Origin: Caballeronia grimmiae
GTDB lineage: Bacteria > Pseudomonadota > Gammaproteobacteria > Burkholderiales > Burkholderiaceae
Assembly (NCBI RefSeq): GCF_000698555.1
Contig: NZ_JFHE01000018.1
Location: 1 to 64,000 of the forward strand
DNA length: 64,000 bases
Direction of reading: 5' to 3'
Below are positions 14,611-26,766 of the stretch, in pieces. Within the stretch, counting starts at the first letter, position 1; each line of letters starts with the position of its first letter. Under the pieces are notes generated by a model. The model ran no database searches. It worked only from the letters and a program-made list of their open reading frames with translations, and was not told where the DNA came from. A program made the translations under genes and the position numbers.

Positions 14611-15501
14611 ATGGCGCTACCCTTTCTCACCGTGCGCGACCTGCTGCGTTTCGGCGTCTCGCGCTTCACCGAAGCGGGCCTCTCGTTCGGCCACGGCTCG
14701 ACCAACGCCTATGACGAAGCCGCGTATCTGATTCTGCATACGCTGCATCTGCCGCTCGACACGCTCGATCCGTTCCTCGACGCGCGCCTGCTCGAAAGCG
14801 AGATCGACGCCGTGATGCAGGTCATCGAACGCCGCGCGAAAGAGCGCGTGCCGGCTGCGTACATCACGCACGAAGCATGGATGCACGGCCAGCGTTTTTA
14901 CGTCGATGAGCGCGTGATCGTGCCGCGCTCGTTCATCGGCGAATTGCTGCAGGACGGCTTGCAGCCCTACGTGGCCGATCCCGACCACGTCACGCGCGTG
15001 CTCGAACTGTGCACGGGCTCCGGCTGCCTTGCGATTCTCGCCGCGCAAGCATTCGAAAACGCCGATGTCGATGCCGTCGACATCTCCGCCGATGCGCTCG
15101 CCGTCGCGCGCCGCAACGTCGACGACTACGGCCTGCAAGACCGCGTGACGCTGTACCAAGGCGATCTGTACGCGCCGCTGCCCGAAGCGCGCTACGAGGT
15201 CATCATCACGAATCCGCCGTATGTGAACGCGACCGCGATGCAATCGCTGCCCGCGGAATACCGCCACGAGCCGGAACTCGCGCTCGCAGGCGGCGACGAC
15301 GGCATGGACATCGTGCGGCGCATCGTGCGCGACGCGGGCAAGTGGCTGACCGAAGACGGCGTGCTCGTCGTGGAAATCGGCAACGAGCGGGCGAACGTCG
15401 AGGCGGCGTTCGGCGGCCTCGATCTCGTCTGGCTCTCGACCAGCGCCGGCGACGACAACGTGTTCCTCATCCAGGCGGCCGATCTGCCCGCGCAAGTCTG
15501 A
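14611..15501 (+). CDS. prmB: Ribosomal protein L3 glutamine methyltransferase PrmB (296 aa)
   Basis: An SAM-dependent N5-glutamine methyltransferase that modifies ribosomal protein L3. Motifs: SAM-binding VLELCTGSGCLAILAA (about 131-146), DAVDISADAL, and the amide-methyltransferase signature ITNPPYV. The RVPAAYITHEAWMHGQ and VPRSFIGELL segments distinguish PrmB from the release-factor enzyme PrmC. AAGGAG precedes the ATG by 7 bases. It follows dapE by 30 bp and is probably in the same transcript. Confidence 0.93.
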   Translation: MALPFLTVRDLLRFGVSRFTEAGLSFGHGSTNAYDEAAYLILHTLHLPLDTLDPFLDARLLESEIDAVMQVIERRAKERVPAAYITHEAWMHGQRFYVDERVIVPRSFIGELLQDGLQPYVADPDHVTRVLELCTGSGCLAILAAQAFENADVDAVDISADALAVARRNVDDYGLQDRVTLYQGDLYAPLPEARYEVIITNPPYVNATAMQSLPAEYRHEPELALAGGDDGMDIVRRIVRDAGKWLTEDGVLVVEIGNERANVEAAFGGLDLVWLSTSAGDDNVFLIQAADLPAQV

Positions 15502-15605
15502 CGCGCAAGGCGCGTTTCGGACCAGCAAGGTTCGGTAAGATGTCGCATCGCCGCCGACGCGGCGATGCATCATCCCCATCCGCGTATCGAACCTTGCGCA
15601 CCCCT

Positions 15606-17099
15606 ATGCAAGCAGCAGACTGGCTCCACGTCGGCACGCTCGTGATGGCCGCGCATGTGCTCGGCGTCATCGCCGCCGTGCACGCGGTCATCCACACGCG
15701 CACCTCGCAAGGCGCGGTCGCGTGGGCGGTGTCGCTCGTCGCGATGCCGTATCTCACGCTCATCCCCTACCTGTTTCTCGGCCGCAGCAAGTTCGCCGAT
15801 TACATCGACGAGCGGCGGCTCGAATACGAAATCCTCCGCAACCGCACGAAGCCCGCCGAGTGGGACTCGCAGGAGCGCAGCGACGCGTCCGAAGCCGGCA
15901 TCGTGCCGCTCGATTCGCCCGGCGCGCGCGGCGAACTCTTGCCGGGGCCAGCCGACCATCTTGGCAATCCGACAATCCGCACGCTTCAGCGGCTATCGGG
16001 CATGCCGTTTCTGCGCGGCAATTCGGTGCGCGTGCTCGTCAACGGCGACGCCACGTTCTCCGCGATTCTCGAAGCGATCGAAGCCGCCGAGCGCTATATC
16101 GTCGTGCAGTTTTTCATCGTGCGCGCGGATGCGCTCGGCGACATGCTGCGCGATGCGCTCATCGCCAAGGCCCGGGCGGGCGTGCGCGTCTATTTCCTTT
16201 ACGACAGCATCGGCAGCTTCGACTTGCCGCATCGCTACGTGCACGCGCTGCGCGCGGGCGGCGTGGAGGCGCATCCGTTCGCGACTAAGCGCAAGTTCGT
16301 GCACCGCTTTCAGATCAACTTCCGCAATCATCGGAAGATCGTGGTGGTCGACGGCAGGCGCGCGTTCGTCGGCGGCCACAACGTGGGCGTCGAGTATCTC
16401 GGCGGCAATCCGCGCCTTTCGCCGTGGCGCGATACGCATGTCGAAGTGCGCGGCCCGGCGATCGCGAGCATCCAGTTCGTCTTCACCGAAGACTGGTACT
16501 GGGCGACGCAGCGTCTTCCCGAACTCGGCCCCGCGCCGCATGCCGACGAGGACATGCACTGCATGGTGCTGTCGAGCGGCCCCGCCGACAAGCAGGAGAC
16601 CTGCTCGCTGTTTTTTGTCGAGGCGATCAACGCGGCGCGCGAGCGCATCTGGATCACATCGCCTTATCTGATTCCCGACGAAGCCGTGTTCTCGGCGCTA
16701 CGGCTGGCCGTGATGCGCGGCGTGGACGTGCGCATTCTGATTCCGAGCCGGCGCGATCATCGCGTGGTGTTCGCGGCCTCGCGGCTCTACGCGTACGACC
16801 TCGTGCAGGCCGGCGTGCGCATCTTCCGCTACAAGCCGGGCTTCCTGCATCAGAAGGTCGTGCTGGTGGACGACATCGCCGCGTCGGTCGGCAGCGCTAA
16901 TCTCGACAACCGTTCTTTCCGGCTCAACTTCGAGATCACGGTGTTGACCGTCGATCACGCCTTCGCGCGGCAGGTCGAGAGCATGTTGCTCATCGACTTT
17001 GCGCACGCGTATGAGATCGACGAAAACGACTATCTCGCCTTCGCGTTCTGGCATCGGATGGCAATGCACGTCGCGCGGCTATTTTCGCCGATTCTCTGA
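15606..17099 (+). CDS. cls: Cardiolipin synthase (497 aa)
   Basis: A phospholipase D superfamily enzyme that joins two phosphatidylglycerols to form cardiolipin at the inner membrane. Two N-terminal hydrophobic segments (about 7-28 and 36-58) are followed by two HKD motifs, HRKIVVVD (H242) and HQKVVLVD (H415), each with a downstream GG/GS pair. Length and layout match ClsA. The ATG at 15606 is used because the membrane segment starts right after it, while the open frame further upstream overlaps prmB. The gene ends 4 bp before the convergent glutathione peroxidase. Confidence 0.93.
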   Translation: MQAADWLHVGTLVMAAHVLGVIAAVHAVIHTRTSQGAVAWAVSLVAMPYLTLIPYLFLGRSKFADYIDERRLEYEILRNRTKPAEWDSQERSDASEAGIVPLDSPGARGELLPGPADHLGNPTIRTLQRLSGMPFLRGNSVRVLVNGDATFSAILEAIEAAERYIVVQFFIVRADALGDMLRDALIAKARAGVRVYFLYDSIGSFDLPHRYVHALRAGGVEAHPFATKRKFVHRFQINFRNHRKIVVVDGRRAFVGGHNVGVEYLGGNPRLSPWRDTHVEVRGPAIASIQFVFTEDWYWATQRLPELGPAPHADEDMHCMVLSSGPADKQETCSLFFVEAINAARERIWITSPYLIPDEAVFSALRLAVMRGVDVRILIPSRRDHRVVFAASRLYAYDLVQAGVRIFRYKPGFLHQKVVLVDDIAASVGSANLDNRSFRLNFEITVLTVDHAFARQVESMLLIDFAHAYEIDENDYLAFAFWHRMAMHVARLFSPIL

Positions 17100-17103
17100 C
17101 GCG

Positions 17104-17595
17104 CTACAGCAGCTTTTCGATATCGCCGGCGATAGCGTCCGGCTTCGTGATCGGCGCATAGCGCTTGACGATATTCCCGTTACGATCCACCAGAAACTTC
17201 GTGAAGTTCCACTTGATCGCCTCCAGCCCGAGCACCCCCGGCTCCTTCTCGGTCAGATACTTGAAGAGCGGATGCGCGTTCGCGCCGTTGACGTCGATCT
17301 TCGCGAACATCGGGAAAGTCACGCCGTAGTTCTTCTCGCAGAAGTCGCCGATCTGCGCGGCATCGCCCGGCTCCTGCTTGCCGAACTGATTGCACGGGAA
17401 CCCGAGCACCTCGAAGCCACGCCCCGCCAGCCGCGTGTACAACTCCTGGAGTCCCTTGTATTGCGGCGTGAAACCGCATTCGCTCGCCGTATTGACGATC
17501 AGCAGCACCTTGTCGCGGTACTGGTCGAGGCCGACGGTCGCGCCGTCGAGCGTCTCGGCCGTGAAGCCGTAAATGCTGCCGGTAGTTGAACTCAT
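17104..17595 (-). CDS. Glutathione peroxidase family protein (163 aa)
   Basis: This reduces peroxides using glutathione or thioredoxin. The family tetrad is visible: the peroxidatic Cys40 in NTASECGFT, Gln in [12 protein letters not shown] and Trp-Asn in IKWNFTKF. The catalytic residue is cysteine, not selenocysteine. There is no signal peptide, so it is probably cytoplasmic and BtuE-like. The start at 17595 is preceded by GGGGAA. Confidence 0.93.
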   Translation of the reverse strand: MSSTTGSIYGFTAETLDGATVGLDQYRDKVLLIVNTASECGFTPQYKGLQELYTRLAGRGFEVLGFPCNQFGKQEPGDAAQIGDFCEKNYGVTFPMFAKIDVNGANAHPLFKYLTEKEPGVLGLEAIKWNFTKFLVDRNGNIVKRYAPITKPDAIAGDIEKLL

Positions 17596-17745
17596 GGCAT
17601 GTTCCCCGCTGGAAGTTGAATTCAGGCGATGCTACTACCGCCCGCGATCGCCCGCCATTGGCCGAACGGACGATCCCTGTGCAGAGGCGCGGCCGGTCTA
17701 AAATAGCGCTTTCCTCCAGCCCGCGCCCTTCGCCGCCATCCCGAC

Positions 17746-19688
<1,943 letters not shown>

Positions 19689-19692
<4 letters not shown>

Positions 19693-20711
19693 CGCCGTCT
19701 CCTGCCCTCGCCGGCCTCCGCGTGCTCGATCTGACGCGGTTGCTGCCCGGTCCGGTCGCGACCTTGCGGCTCGCGGAACTGGGTGCGGACGTGCTGAAGA
19801 TCGAGCCGCCGGGCGAAGGCGACTACGCGCGCACCATGCTGCAAACCGAAGCGGAACGCCTGAGCGGGACGCCGAGCGCGTTCTATCGCATCGTGAATCG
19901 CGGCAAGCGGACGATGACCGTCGATCTCAAGACCGAAGCGGGCCGCGCCGAGTTGATCGACCTCGCGCGTGACGCCGATGTGCTCGTCGAGAGCTTCCGG
20001 CCAGCGGTGATGGCGCGGCTCGGCGTCGGCTATGACGTGCTGCGTCAGATCAACCCGAAGCTCGTCTATTGCGCGATCACGGGCTTCGGAAGCACAGGCC
20101 CGTTCGCGGACAAGGCGGGCCACGATATCAATTACATCGCTTATGCAGGCGTGCTCGACCAGCTCGCCGCGCCCGATGGCACGCCCGTCGCGCCGAACTT
20201 CCAGCTGGCGGACTTGCTGGGCGGCGCACTTTGCGCCGTGACCGAGATGCTGGCTGCGCTTTGGCAGGTCGCGCGAGGCGGCGAAGGGCGTCGCATCGGT
20301 GTCTCCATGACGCACTCGGTTCACGCGCTCAACGTGATGGCGCACATCGCGCTCGCGCGTGGCGATGAGGCGGACACGCGCGCGGGCGCCGGCTTGCTGA
20401 ACGGCGGCGTGCCCTGCTACGGCGTGTATCGAACGCGCGATGACCGGTTCATCGCGGTCGGCGCACTGGAGCTGAAGTTCTGGCAGACGCTGTGTCACGC
20501 GCTCAGCCGCCCGGAATGGGCCACGCGGCACTGGAGTCTCGGGCAGGCTATCGGTGGCGCGGATGCAGCGGAATTGTCGGCGCAACTGGCCGCGTGCTTT
20601 CGCGAGCGCACGCGCGACGAATGGACCGCGCGCCTGGAACCGCTCGATTGCTGCGTGGCGCCCGTGCTGACGCCGGCCGAAGCGGCGGCGCATCCGCTCT
20701 TTCGCGGCTAG
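19689..20711 (+). CDS. CaiB/BaiF family CoA-transferase or alpha-methylacyl-CoA racemase-like protein (340 aa)
   Basis: A family III CoA-transferase fold. The N-terminus VLDLTRLLPGPVATLRLAEL and GADVLKIEPPGEGDYAR are family hallmarks. The GHDINYIAYAG segment with its His and the LADLLGG Asp match the catalytic pair of alpha-methylacyl-CoA racemases, and GVPCYGVYRT with FIAVGALE fits that branch. Racemase activity is therefore more likely than CoA transfer, though this is inference. The ATG at 19689 overlaps the ABC-F stop by four bases, so the two are translationally coupled despite having no obvious shared role. Confidence 0.85.
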
Positions 20712-20717
20712 ATCGGC

Positions 20718-20981
20718 CTAACGGCGCGGCAAGGTCTGACGCGGCTGACGCTCGTCGTCGACGAGCACATGCTTGCGCCCGGTCACATGACGGCGAATGA
20801 CGGCGACGACTTCGTCCTCGGTGACATCCGCGGCCACGACGCGACGCGAAATCTGCCCCTCGCCGTCGATCCATTCGATGATCCGGCACCCGCTGCCCCA
20901 CGGCTGCTGCAAGGGCGGCGACACGCGACATCCGCGCAGATGAAACGCGGGCTTGGCTCGCATTGTTTTGGCGTGCTTCAA
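20718..20981 (-). CDS. Small hypothetical protein (87 aa)
   Basis: A basic protein of mixed alpha/beta character without signal or membrane segment. Its core (FHLRGCRVSPPLQQPWG, IIEWIDGEGQISRRVV, VTEDEVVAVIRRHV) looks like a conserved small Burkholderiaceae protein, possibly the DUF2866 type; that name is from memory and unchecked. The start codon is TTG at 20981, chosen because AGAGGA lies 7 bases upstream. The alternative ATG at 20963 has no ribosome site. It is convergent with the CoA-transferase gene, 6 bp apart. Confidence 0.65.
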   Translation of the reverse strand: MKHAKTMRAKPAFHLRGCRVSPPLQQPWGSGCRIIEWIDGEGQISRRVVAADVTEDEVVAVIRRHVTGRKHVLVDDERQPRQTLPRR

Positions 20982-21131
20982 AGCGTGGTCCTCTCGATGC
21001 TTCCGGCGCGTCGCAACGAAGCAGCCGGATCCGTAGCTTTAGGAGGATAGGCAAAGCACGCGCGCGTTGGGTTACACGCGATAAGGAGTTTTTTACGGCG
21101 CGTTACGCGGGGTCCGATCCTTCAGCGCACG

Positions 21132-22520
21132 TCATTCGAGGTCGCGCACGCGGTCGATCGCTTCCTCGATGCGGTCCACGGCGATGACCTTCAGCCCGTC
21201 GATCGCCTGCTTCGGCGCATTCGCCTTCGGAATCAGCGCGACGGAGAAGCCGAGCTTGGCGGCCTCCTTCAGGCGATCCTGTCCGCGCGGCGATGGGCGA
21301 ATCTCACCGGCAAGCCCGACTTCGCCGAACGTGATGAGCCCCTTCGGCAGCGGCTTGTTGCGCATGGACGAATGAATCGCGAGCAGCACGGCGAGATCGG
21401 CGGCGGGTTCCGTGATTTTCACGCCGCCCACCGCGTTGAGGAAAACGTCCTGATCGAAACACGCGATGCCCGCATGCCGATGCAGCACCGCCAGCAACAA
21501 TGCAAGCCGGTTCTGTTCGAGCCCGACCGCGAGCCGCCGCGGATTCGGCACATGCGCGGTATCGACGAGCGCCTGCACTTCGACGAGCAGCGGCCGCGAA
21601 CCTTCCTGCGTGACGAGCACACACGAACCCGCGACGCTTTGCTCGTGCTGGGACAGAAAGAGCGCCGACGGATTCGCGACGCCGCGCAAGCCCTTCTCCG
21701 TCATCGCGAACACGCCGAGTTCGTTGACCGCGCCGAAGCGGTTCTTGAACGCGCGAACGAGCCGGAAGGACGAGTGCGTATCGCCCTCGAAATACAGCAC
21801 CGTGTCGACGATATGCTCCAGCACGCGCGGCCCCGCGAGACTGCCCTCTTTCGTCACGTGGCCGACCATGATGATCGCCGTGCCTGTCTGCTTCGCGATG
21901 CGCGTCAGTTGCGCCGCGCATTCGCGCACCTGCGCGACGGAACCCGGCGCGGAGGTCAGCGCTTCGGAGTAGATCGTCTGGATGGAGTCGATGACGGCGA
22001 CTTCGGGACGCTGTTCGTCGATGGTCGCCTGAATCTTTTCGAGCTGGATTTCGGCGAGCAGGCTGAGATCGGCGGCGGCGCTTTCGTTCGCGCCGATCAA
22101 TCCCAGCCGCTGCGCGCGCAACGCGATCTGCGCACCGGATTCCTCGCCGCTCACATACAGCGCCGGACGCTCGCGTGCAATCTCGGCAAGCGATTGCAGG
22201 AGCAGCGTCGATTTGCCGATGCCCGGATCGCCGCCGATCAGCACCACGCCGCCCGGCACGAGCCCGCCTCCCAACACGCGATCGAACTCGCCAACGCCGG
22301 TCGTGAAGCGCGGCACGTCCGACGCTTCGATATCCGCGAGACGCTGCACCGTCGAACTTTTGGCGAGCGCCTGAAAGCGATGCGCCGACGGCGCCTGCTC
22401 CGCCGACTCCACCAGCGTGTTCCACGCCCCGCACGCCGCGCACTGCCCCGTCCACTTCGGCGACTGCCCGCCGCATTCGCTACAGATATAGAGCGTCTTC
22501 GCCTTTGCTGCTTTTGCCAC
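21132..22520 (-). CDS. radA: DNA repair protein RadA (462 aa)
   Basis: A RecA-like ATPase that drives branch migration in recombination. It has an N-terminal zinc finger with paired CxxC motifs (CSECG and CAACG), Walker A GGDPGIGKST, the RadA-specific KNRFG motif (AFKNRFGAVNE), and a C-terminal Lon-protease-like domain without a serine-lysine dyad (from about 290). The start is GTG at 22520 (AKAAKAKTLYICSECG). It lies 54 bp downstream of alr on the same strand. Confidence 0.97.
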   Translation of the reverse strand: MAKAAKAKTLYICSECGGQSPKWTGQCAACGAWNTLVESAEQAPSAHRFQALAKSSTVQRLADIEASDVPRFTTGVGEFDRVLGGGLVPGGVVLIGGDPGIGKSTLLLQSLAEIARERPALYVSGEESGAQIALRAQRLGLIGANESAAADLSLLAEIQLEKIQATIDEQRPEVAVIDSIQTIYSEALTSAPGSVAQVRECAAQLTRIAKQTGTAIIMVGHVTKEGSLAGPRVLEHIVDTVLYFEGDTHSSFRLVRAFKNRFGAVNELGVFAMTEKGLRGVANPSALFLSQHEQSVAGSCVLVTQEGSRPLLVEVQALVDTAHVPNPRRLAVGLEQNRLALLLAVLHRHAGIACFDQDVFLNAVGGVKITEPAADLAVLLAIHSSMRNKPLPKGLITFGEVGLAGEIRPSPRGQDRLKEAAKLGFSVALIPKANAPKQAIDGLKVIAVDRIEEAIDRVRDLE

Positions 22521-22574
22521 GTATTGCCTTGTCAGAAATTCGATTCGATTCGTTTTCGCGCCGACGACCTGGCG

Positions 22575-23645
22575 TCACTCCGCCCGCACCGGCACGCGTT
22601 GCGCGATCGCGCACATCAGCTCGTAGCCGATGGTGCCGCACGAGCGCGCGACATCGTCGATCGGCAGGTTCGTGCCCCACAACTCGACGCGCGAGCCGAT
22701 GCCCGCGTTCTGGCACGGCGTCAGATCGACGGTGAGCATGTCCATCGACACGCGGCCGACGAGCTTCGTCATCACGCCGTCGACGATCACCGGCGTGCCT
22801 TCCGGCGCGACGCGGGGATAGCCGTCAGCATAGCCGCACGCCACCACGCCGATCCGCATGGCTTGTCCCGCGCGATACGTCGAGCCATAGCCGATGCTCT
22901 GCCCCGGCTGCACCGTCTGCACGGCAATCAGTTCCGAGGAGAGCGTCATCGCGGGCTTGAGGCCGGTACCGGCGATATCGGCCGTCACGCCCGATGGCGA
23001 CGCGCCGTACAGCATGATCCCGGGCCGCACCCAGTCGAAATGGGCGGACGGATGCCACATCACCGCCGCCGAGTTGGACAGGCTGCGCGCCCCCGCGATG
23101 CCCTCCGCGCCGCGCTCGAACGCCTCCAGTTGATGCGCGATGCCGCGCTCGCTGTCGGCATCGGAGAAATGGGTCATCAGCGTGATCTGGCCGATTCCCT
23201 GACAGGCGCGCGCCCGCTCCCACGCGGCGCGAAAGCGCTCGGGCGTGTAGCCGAGGCGGTTCATGCCGCTATTCATTTTCAACTGAATATTCACCGGCTT
23301 CGACAGGCGCGCCATCTCCAGCATCCGCAACTGCTCGTCGCAGTGCACGGCCGTGGTCAGGCTGTAGCGGTCGATAACGTCGATGTCCGTCGGCCGAAAG
23401 AAGCCTTCCAGCAGAAGAATCGGCCCGGCCCAGCCCAGTTCGCGCAACTTTGCGGCCTCTTCGAGGTCCAGAAGGCCAAAGCCGTCCGTTGCGCGAAGTC
23501 CGGGGAACGCTCGCGCCAGTCCGTGGCCATATGCATTGGCCTTGACGACAGCCCAGATCTTGGATTTCGGCGCGTATTTGCGCGCGATGGCGAGGTTGTT
23601 GGCGAGTGCGGGCGTATGAATGGTTGCTGAAAGGGGGCGCGGCAT
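22575..23645 (-). CDS. alr: Alanine racemase (356 aa)
   Basis: A PLP enzyme interconverting L- and D-alanine for peptidoglycan. The PLP lysine is K35 in [10 protein letters not shown], and the second catalytic base is the Tyr in [10 protein letters not shown]. The C-terminal beta domain carries [13 protein letters not shown]. The ATG at 23645 is the conserved start ([14 protein letters not shown]). The alr-radA order is common in beta-proteobacteria. Whether it is the biosynthetic or catabolic paralogue cannot be told. Confidence 0.95.
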   Translation of the reverse strand: MPRPLSATIHTPALANNLAIARKYAPKSKIWAVVKANAYGHGLARAFPGLRATDGFGLLDLEEAAKLRELGWAGPILLLEGFFRPTDIDVIDRYSLTTAVHCDEQLRMLEMARLSKPVNIQLKMNSGMNRLGYTPERFRAAWERARACQGIGQITLMTHFSDADSERGIAHQLEAFERGAEGIAGARSLSNSAAVMWHPSAHFDWVRPGIMLYGASPSGVTADIAGTGLKPAMTLSSELIAVQTVQPGQSIGYGSTYRAGQAMRIGVVACGYADGYPRVAPEGTPVIVDGVMTKLVGRVSMDMLTVDLTPCQNAGIGSRVELWGTNLPIDDVARSCGTIGYELMCAIAQRVPVRAE

Positions 23646-23950
23646 GAGCGTTTGGGTGGAATCACGGTTCGGGCGGAAAGACGCAAGCATACGCCAGCGC
23701 AGCGAGCGGCCGCTTCGTCGATCAAGACGCCTTGTGAATCAGGACCTTATGAAGAATCCCGCGCGCGGAGGCCTTTACGGATCAAGGGTGTCACGCGCGA
23801 TCGAGATTACTGCTAGTCAGAATGCGCCTATTTTCGTGTTATAAAGCCCTGCGCACAACCCATTTCGAACGGCATAAGCCCGAACGCATGACAGCAGGCA
23901 TGACCAGCGTCCGGGGCGGATCACCCGCAGTGAGGAAAGCTTCGGATCAG
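23646..23950. other. Divergent intergenic region alr/lplT
   Basis: About 305 bp without a convincing gene. A TTATAAAG near 23840 could be a -10 element for lplT. In-frame ATG codons at 23888 and 23906 precede the chosen lplT start, but the residues they would add are unconserved. Confidence 0.5.
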
Positions 23951-25258
23951 ATGAAAAAAGGTTTTTACACCATCATGGCCGCGCAGTTTTTCTCATCGCT
24001 GGCCGATAACGCACTACTGATCGCTGCCATCGCACTGCTGAAAGACCTTCACGCGCCGAACTGGATGACGCCGCTGCTGAAGCTCTTCTTCGTGCTGTCC
24101 TACGTGATCCTCGCGGCATTCGTCGGCGCTTTCGCGGACTCGCGGCCCAAGGGCCATGTGATGTTCGTGACCAATTCCATCAAGGTGCTGGGTTGCATCA
24201 CGATGCTGTTCGGCGCGCATCCGCTGCTGGCTTACGGCATCGTCGGCTTCGGCGCGGCGGCATATTCGCCCGCGAAATACGGCATTCTCACCGAACTTTT
24301 GCCGCCCGACCGGCTCGTGGCGGCCAACGGATGGATCGAAGGCACCACGGTCGGCTCGATCATTCTCGGCACCGTGATGGGCGGCGCGCTCATCAGCCCG
24401 CATATCGCGGGTCATTTGCTGAGCCTGAATATCCCGCGCATCACCACGCCGGCCGAGGCCGCGATGCTCGTCATCATGCTGATGTACGTCGTCGCCGCAA
24501 TCTTCAACCTGCGCATTCCCGATACCGGCGCACGCTATCCGAAGCAGGAAACGCGGCCGGTCAAGCTCATCACCGATTTCGCCGACTGCTTTCTGACGCT
24601 CTGGCGCGACAAGCTCGGCCAGATCTCCCTCGCCGTCACGACGCTCTTCTGGGGCGCGGGCGCGACGCTGCAGTTCATCGTGCTCAAATGGGCGGAAGTG
24701 TCGCTCGGCATGACGCTTTCGCAAGCGGCCATCCTGCAGGCGGTGATCGCGGTCGGCGTCGCGGTGGGCGCGGTGCTCGCGGCGGCGCGCGTGCCGCTCA
24801 AGCGCTCGCTGTCGGTGCTGCCGGTCGGCATCATGATGGGCATCGCCGTCATGCTCATGGCGTTCTACACGCGGCATCTCTTTCCGGCGCACTGGGGCAT
24901 CTACTTCGGCAAGATGCATTTCCCCGGCTATCTGCTGGTCGCGTATCTCTTCCTGATGATCGTCGGCGGCCTGTCCGGCTTTTTCGTCGTGCCGATGAAC
25001 GCGCTCTTGCAGCATCGCGGACACGTGCTGCTGTCGGCCGGGCATTCGATCGCCGTGCAGAACTTCAACGAGAACCTGTCGGTGCTCGTGATGCTGTGCC
25101 TGTACGCGGTCCTCGTGTGGCTCGACGTGCCGATCCAGTTCGTCATCGTGCTGTTCGGCTCGTTCGTGTGTCTGATGATGTACTTCGTCATGCGCCGGCA
25201 TCAGGCGAATCAGCGCGCGTTCGATTCCGTCGCGCTGATCGGCGAGGCGCGGCACTGA
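23951..25258 (+). CDS. lplT: Lysophospholipid transporter LplT (435 aa)
   Basis: An MFS flippase that brings lysophospholipids back across the inner membrane for reacylation. About eleven to twelve hydrophobic helices are visible. Family-specific segments include the N-terminus MKKGFYTIMAAQFFSSLADNAL and AAYSPAKYGILTELLP. The ATG at 23951 matches this N-terminus, with GAGGAAAG upstream. In enterics lplT is paired with the acyltransferase aas; here it stands without aas and runs into thiM after 35 bp. Confidence 0.92.
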   Translation: MKKGFYTIMAAQFFSSLADNALLIAAIALLKDLHAPNWMTPLLKLFFVLSYVILAAFVGAFADSRPKGHVMFVTNSIKVLGCITMLFGAHPLLAYGIVGFGAAAYSPAKYGILTELLPPDRLVAANGWIEGTTVGSIILGTVMGGALISPHIAGHLLSLNIPRITTPAEAAMLVIMLMYVVAAIFNLRIPDTGARYPKQETRPVKLITDFADCFLTLWRDKLGQISLAVTTLFWGAGATLQFIVLKWAEVSLGMTLSQAAILQAVIAVGVAVGAVLAAARVPLKRSLSVLPVGIMMGIAVMLMAFYTRHLFPAHWGIYFGKMHFPGYLLVAYLFLMIVGGLSGFFVVPMNALLQHRGHVLLSAGHSIAVQNFNENLSVLVMLCLYAVLVWLDVPIQFVIVLFGSFVCLMMYFVMRRHQANQRAFDSVALIGEARH

Positions 25259-25293
25259 CGGTATCGCGTGACGCCGGGTAGTCTTCACTCATC

Positions 25294-26109
25294 ATGCAAT
25301 CAGCCGATCTCTTCTCCTTCGTCACGCGCGTGCGCGATCAAGCGCCGCTCGTGCATTGCCTGACGAACCTCGTCGTCACGAATTTCACCGCGAACGTGCT
25401 GCTGGCTGTCGGCGCCGCGCCGGCGATGGTCGTCGCGCGCGAGGAAGTCGCTGAATTCGCGCCGCTTGCCCATGCGCTGTCGGTGAATCTCGGCACGCTC
25501 GATTTGCCGCAATCGCGGGCCATCCGCGCCGCCGTCGACGCCGCCAATGGCGCGGGCAAGCCCTGGGTGCTCGATCCCGTGGCCGTCGGCCCGCTCGCCT
25601 TTCGCACGCAGTTCGCGCTCGAATTGCTCGATGCGAAGCCGGCGGTGATTCGCGGGAACGCGTCGGAGATCATCAGCCTGTCGGGCGGCACGGCGAGCGG
25701 ACGCGGCGTGGACAGCACCGCCGCCACCGACGCCGCCCTCGACGCCGCGCAAGTCCTCGCGCTGAACACGCAGGCCGTCGTTGCGGTCACGGGCGAAACC
25801 GACTACATCACCGACGGCCGCCGCGTGATCGCACTGTCGAACGGCTCGCCGCTGATGACGCGCGTGACGGGCGTCGGCTGCGCGCTGTCCGCGACGGTCG
25901 CGGCATTCGCAGGCGTGGCAGGATCGCGCGACGAGCGCTTCATGGCGACGGTCGCCGCCATCGCCTATTCGACCGTGGCCGGCGAACTCGCCGCACGCGA
26001 CGCGGCCTTGCCCGGCAGCTTCGCGGTCGCGTATCTGGACCGGCTCGCCTCTCTCGACACGCACGCGTTCGACGCGACGCTCGTGCAGCGCGACGTCGCG
26101 CTTTCCTGA
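25294..26109 (+). CDS. thiM: Hydroxyethylthiazole kinase ThiM (271 aa)
   Basis: Phosphorylates 4-methyl-5-hydroxyethylthiazole in thiamin salvage. A ribokinase-like fold with the substrate segment LTNLVVTNFTANVLLAVGA near the N-terminus, DPVAVGPLAFR, and RVTGVGCALSATVAAF, where the catalytic Cys sits. Length is normal. It is the first of three contiguous salvage genes. No TPP riboswitch fits the 35-bp gap to lplT. Confidence 0.95.
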   Translation: MQSADLFSFVTRVRDQAPLVHCLTNLVVTNFTANVLLAVGAAPAMVVAREEVAEFAPLAHALSVNLGTLDLPQSRAIRAAVDAANGAGKPWVLDPVAVGPLAFRTQFALELLDAKPAVIRGNASEIISLSGGTASGRGVDSTAATDAALDAAQVLALNTQAVVAVTGETDYITDGRRVIALSNGSPLMTRVTGVGCALSATVAAFAGVAGSRDERFMATVAAIAYSTVAGELAARDAALPGSFAVAYLDRLASLDTHAFDATLVQRDVALS

Positions 26110-26110
26110 C

Positions 26111-26758
26111 ATGCGCTCTTCCTTCGACCTCTCGCTTTACCTCGTGCTCGATCCCGTGCAGTGCGGCGGTCACGACGCCGCGCTCGACGTGGCGCGTGCG
26201 GCGCTGGACGGCGGCGCGACGATCGTGCAACTGCGCGCGCCGGAGTGGCACAAGCGCGCGTGGCTGGCGCTGGCGCTCGACCTCTTGCCGCTCACGCGCG
26301 CCCACGGCGTGCCGCTCATCATCGACGATCACGTCGACATTGCGCTCGCCGCCGGCGCGGATGGCGTGCACGTCGGCCAGCGCGATCTGCCGGCGGACGT
26401 CGCACGGCGGCTGATGGGACCGGACGCGCTGATTGGCCTGTCGGTGTCGAATCCCGGCGAAGTTGCGGAGGCGAACGGGATGCAAGGCGTCGTCGACTAT
26501 CTCGGCGCGGGACCGGTCTACGCGACGCCCACGAAAACCGACGCCTCCGCGCCCTGCGGCCTCGACGGCCTCGCCGCAATGTGCGCTGAAGCGCGCTTCC
26601 CGACGGTCGCCATCGGCGGCATTCAGGCGCACAACGCCGCCGACGTGATGCGCGCGAAACCGGCGGGCCTCGCGGTCGTATCCGCGATCTGCAAGGCGAC
26701 GAATCCGCGCGAAGCCGCGGCGGCACTGCGCGCGACGATCGACCGCGCAAGAACTTGA
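26111..26758 (+). CDS. thiE: Thiamin-phosphate synthase ThiE (215 aa)
   Basis: Couples hydroxymethylpyrimidine diphosphate with thiazole phosphate to make thiamin phosphate. A TIM barrel with YLVLDP at the first strand, GATIVQLRAPEW, IIDDHVDIALAAGADGVHVGQRD (diphosphate and metal site), YLGAGPVYATPTK and VAIGGI. ThiE usually has QLR.K here; this protein reads QLRAPEW, so the usual lysine is missing from that position. One base separates it from the thiM stop. Confidence 0.93.
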   Translation: MRSSFDLSLYLVLDPVQCGGHDAALDVARAALDGGATIVQLRAPEWHKRAWLALALDLLPLTRAHGVPLIIDDHVDIALAAGADGVHVGQRDLPADVARRLMGPDALIGLSVSNPGEVAEANGMQGVVDYLGAGPVYATPTKTDASAPCGLDGLAAMCAEARFPTVAIGGIQAHNAADVMRAKPAGLAVVSAICKATNPREAAAALRATIDRART

Positions 26759-26766
26759 TCCTTCCG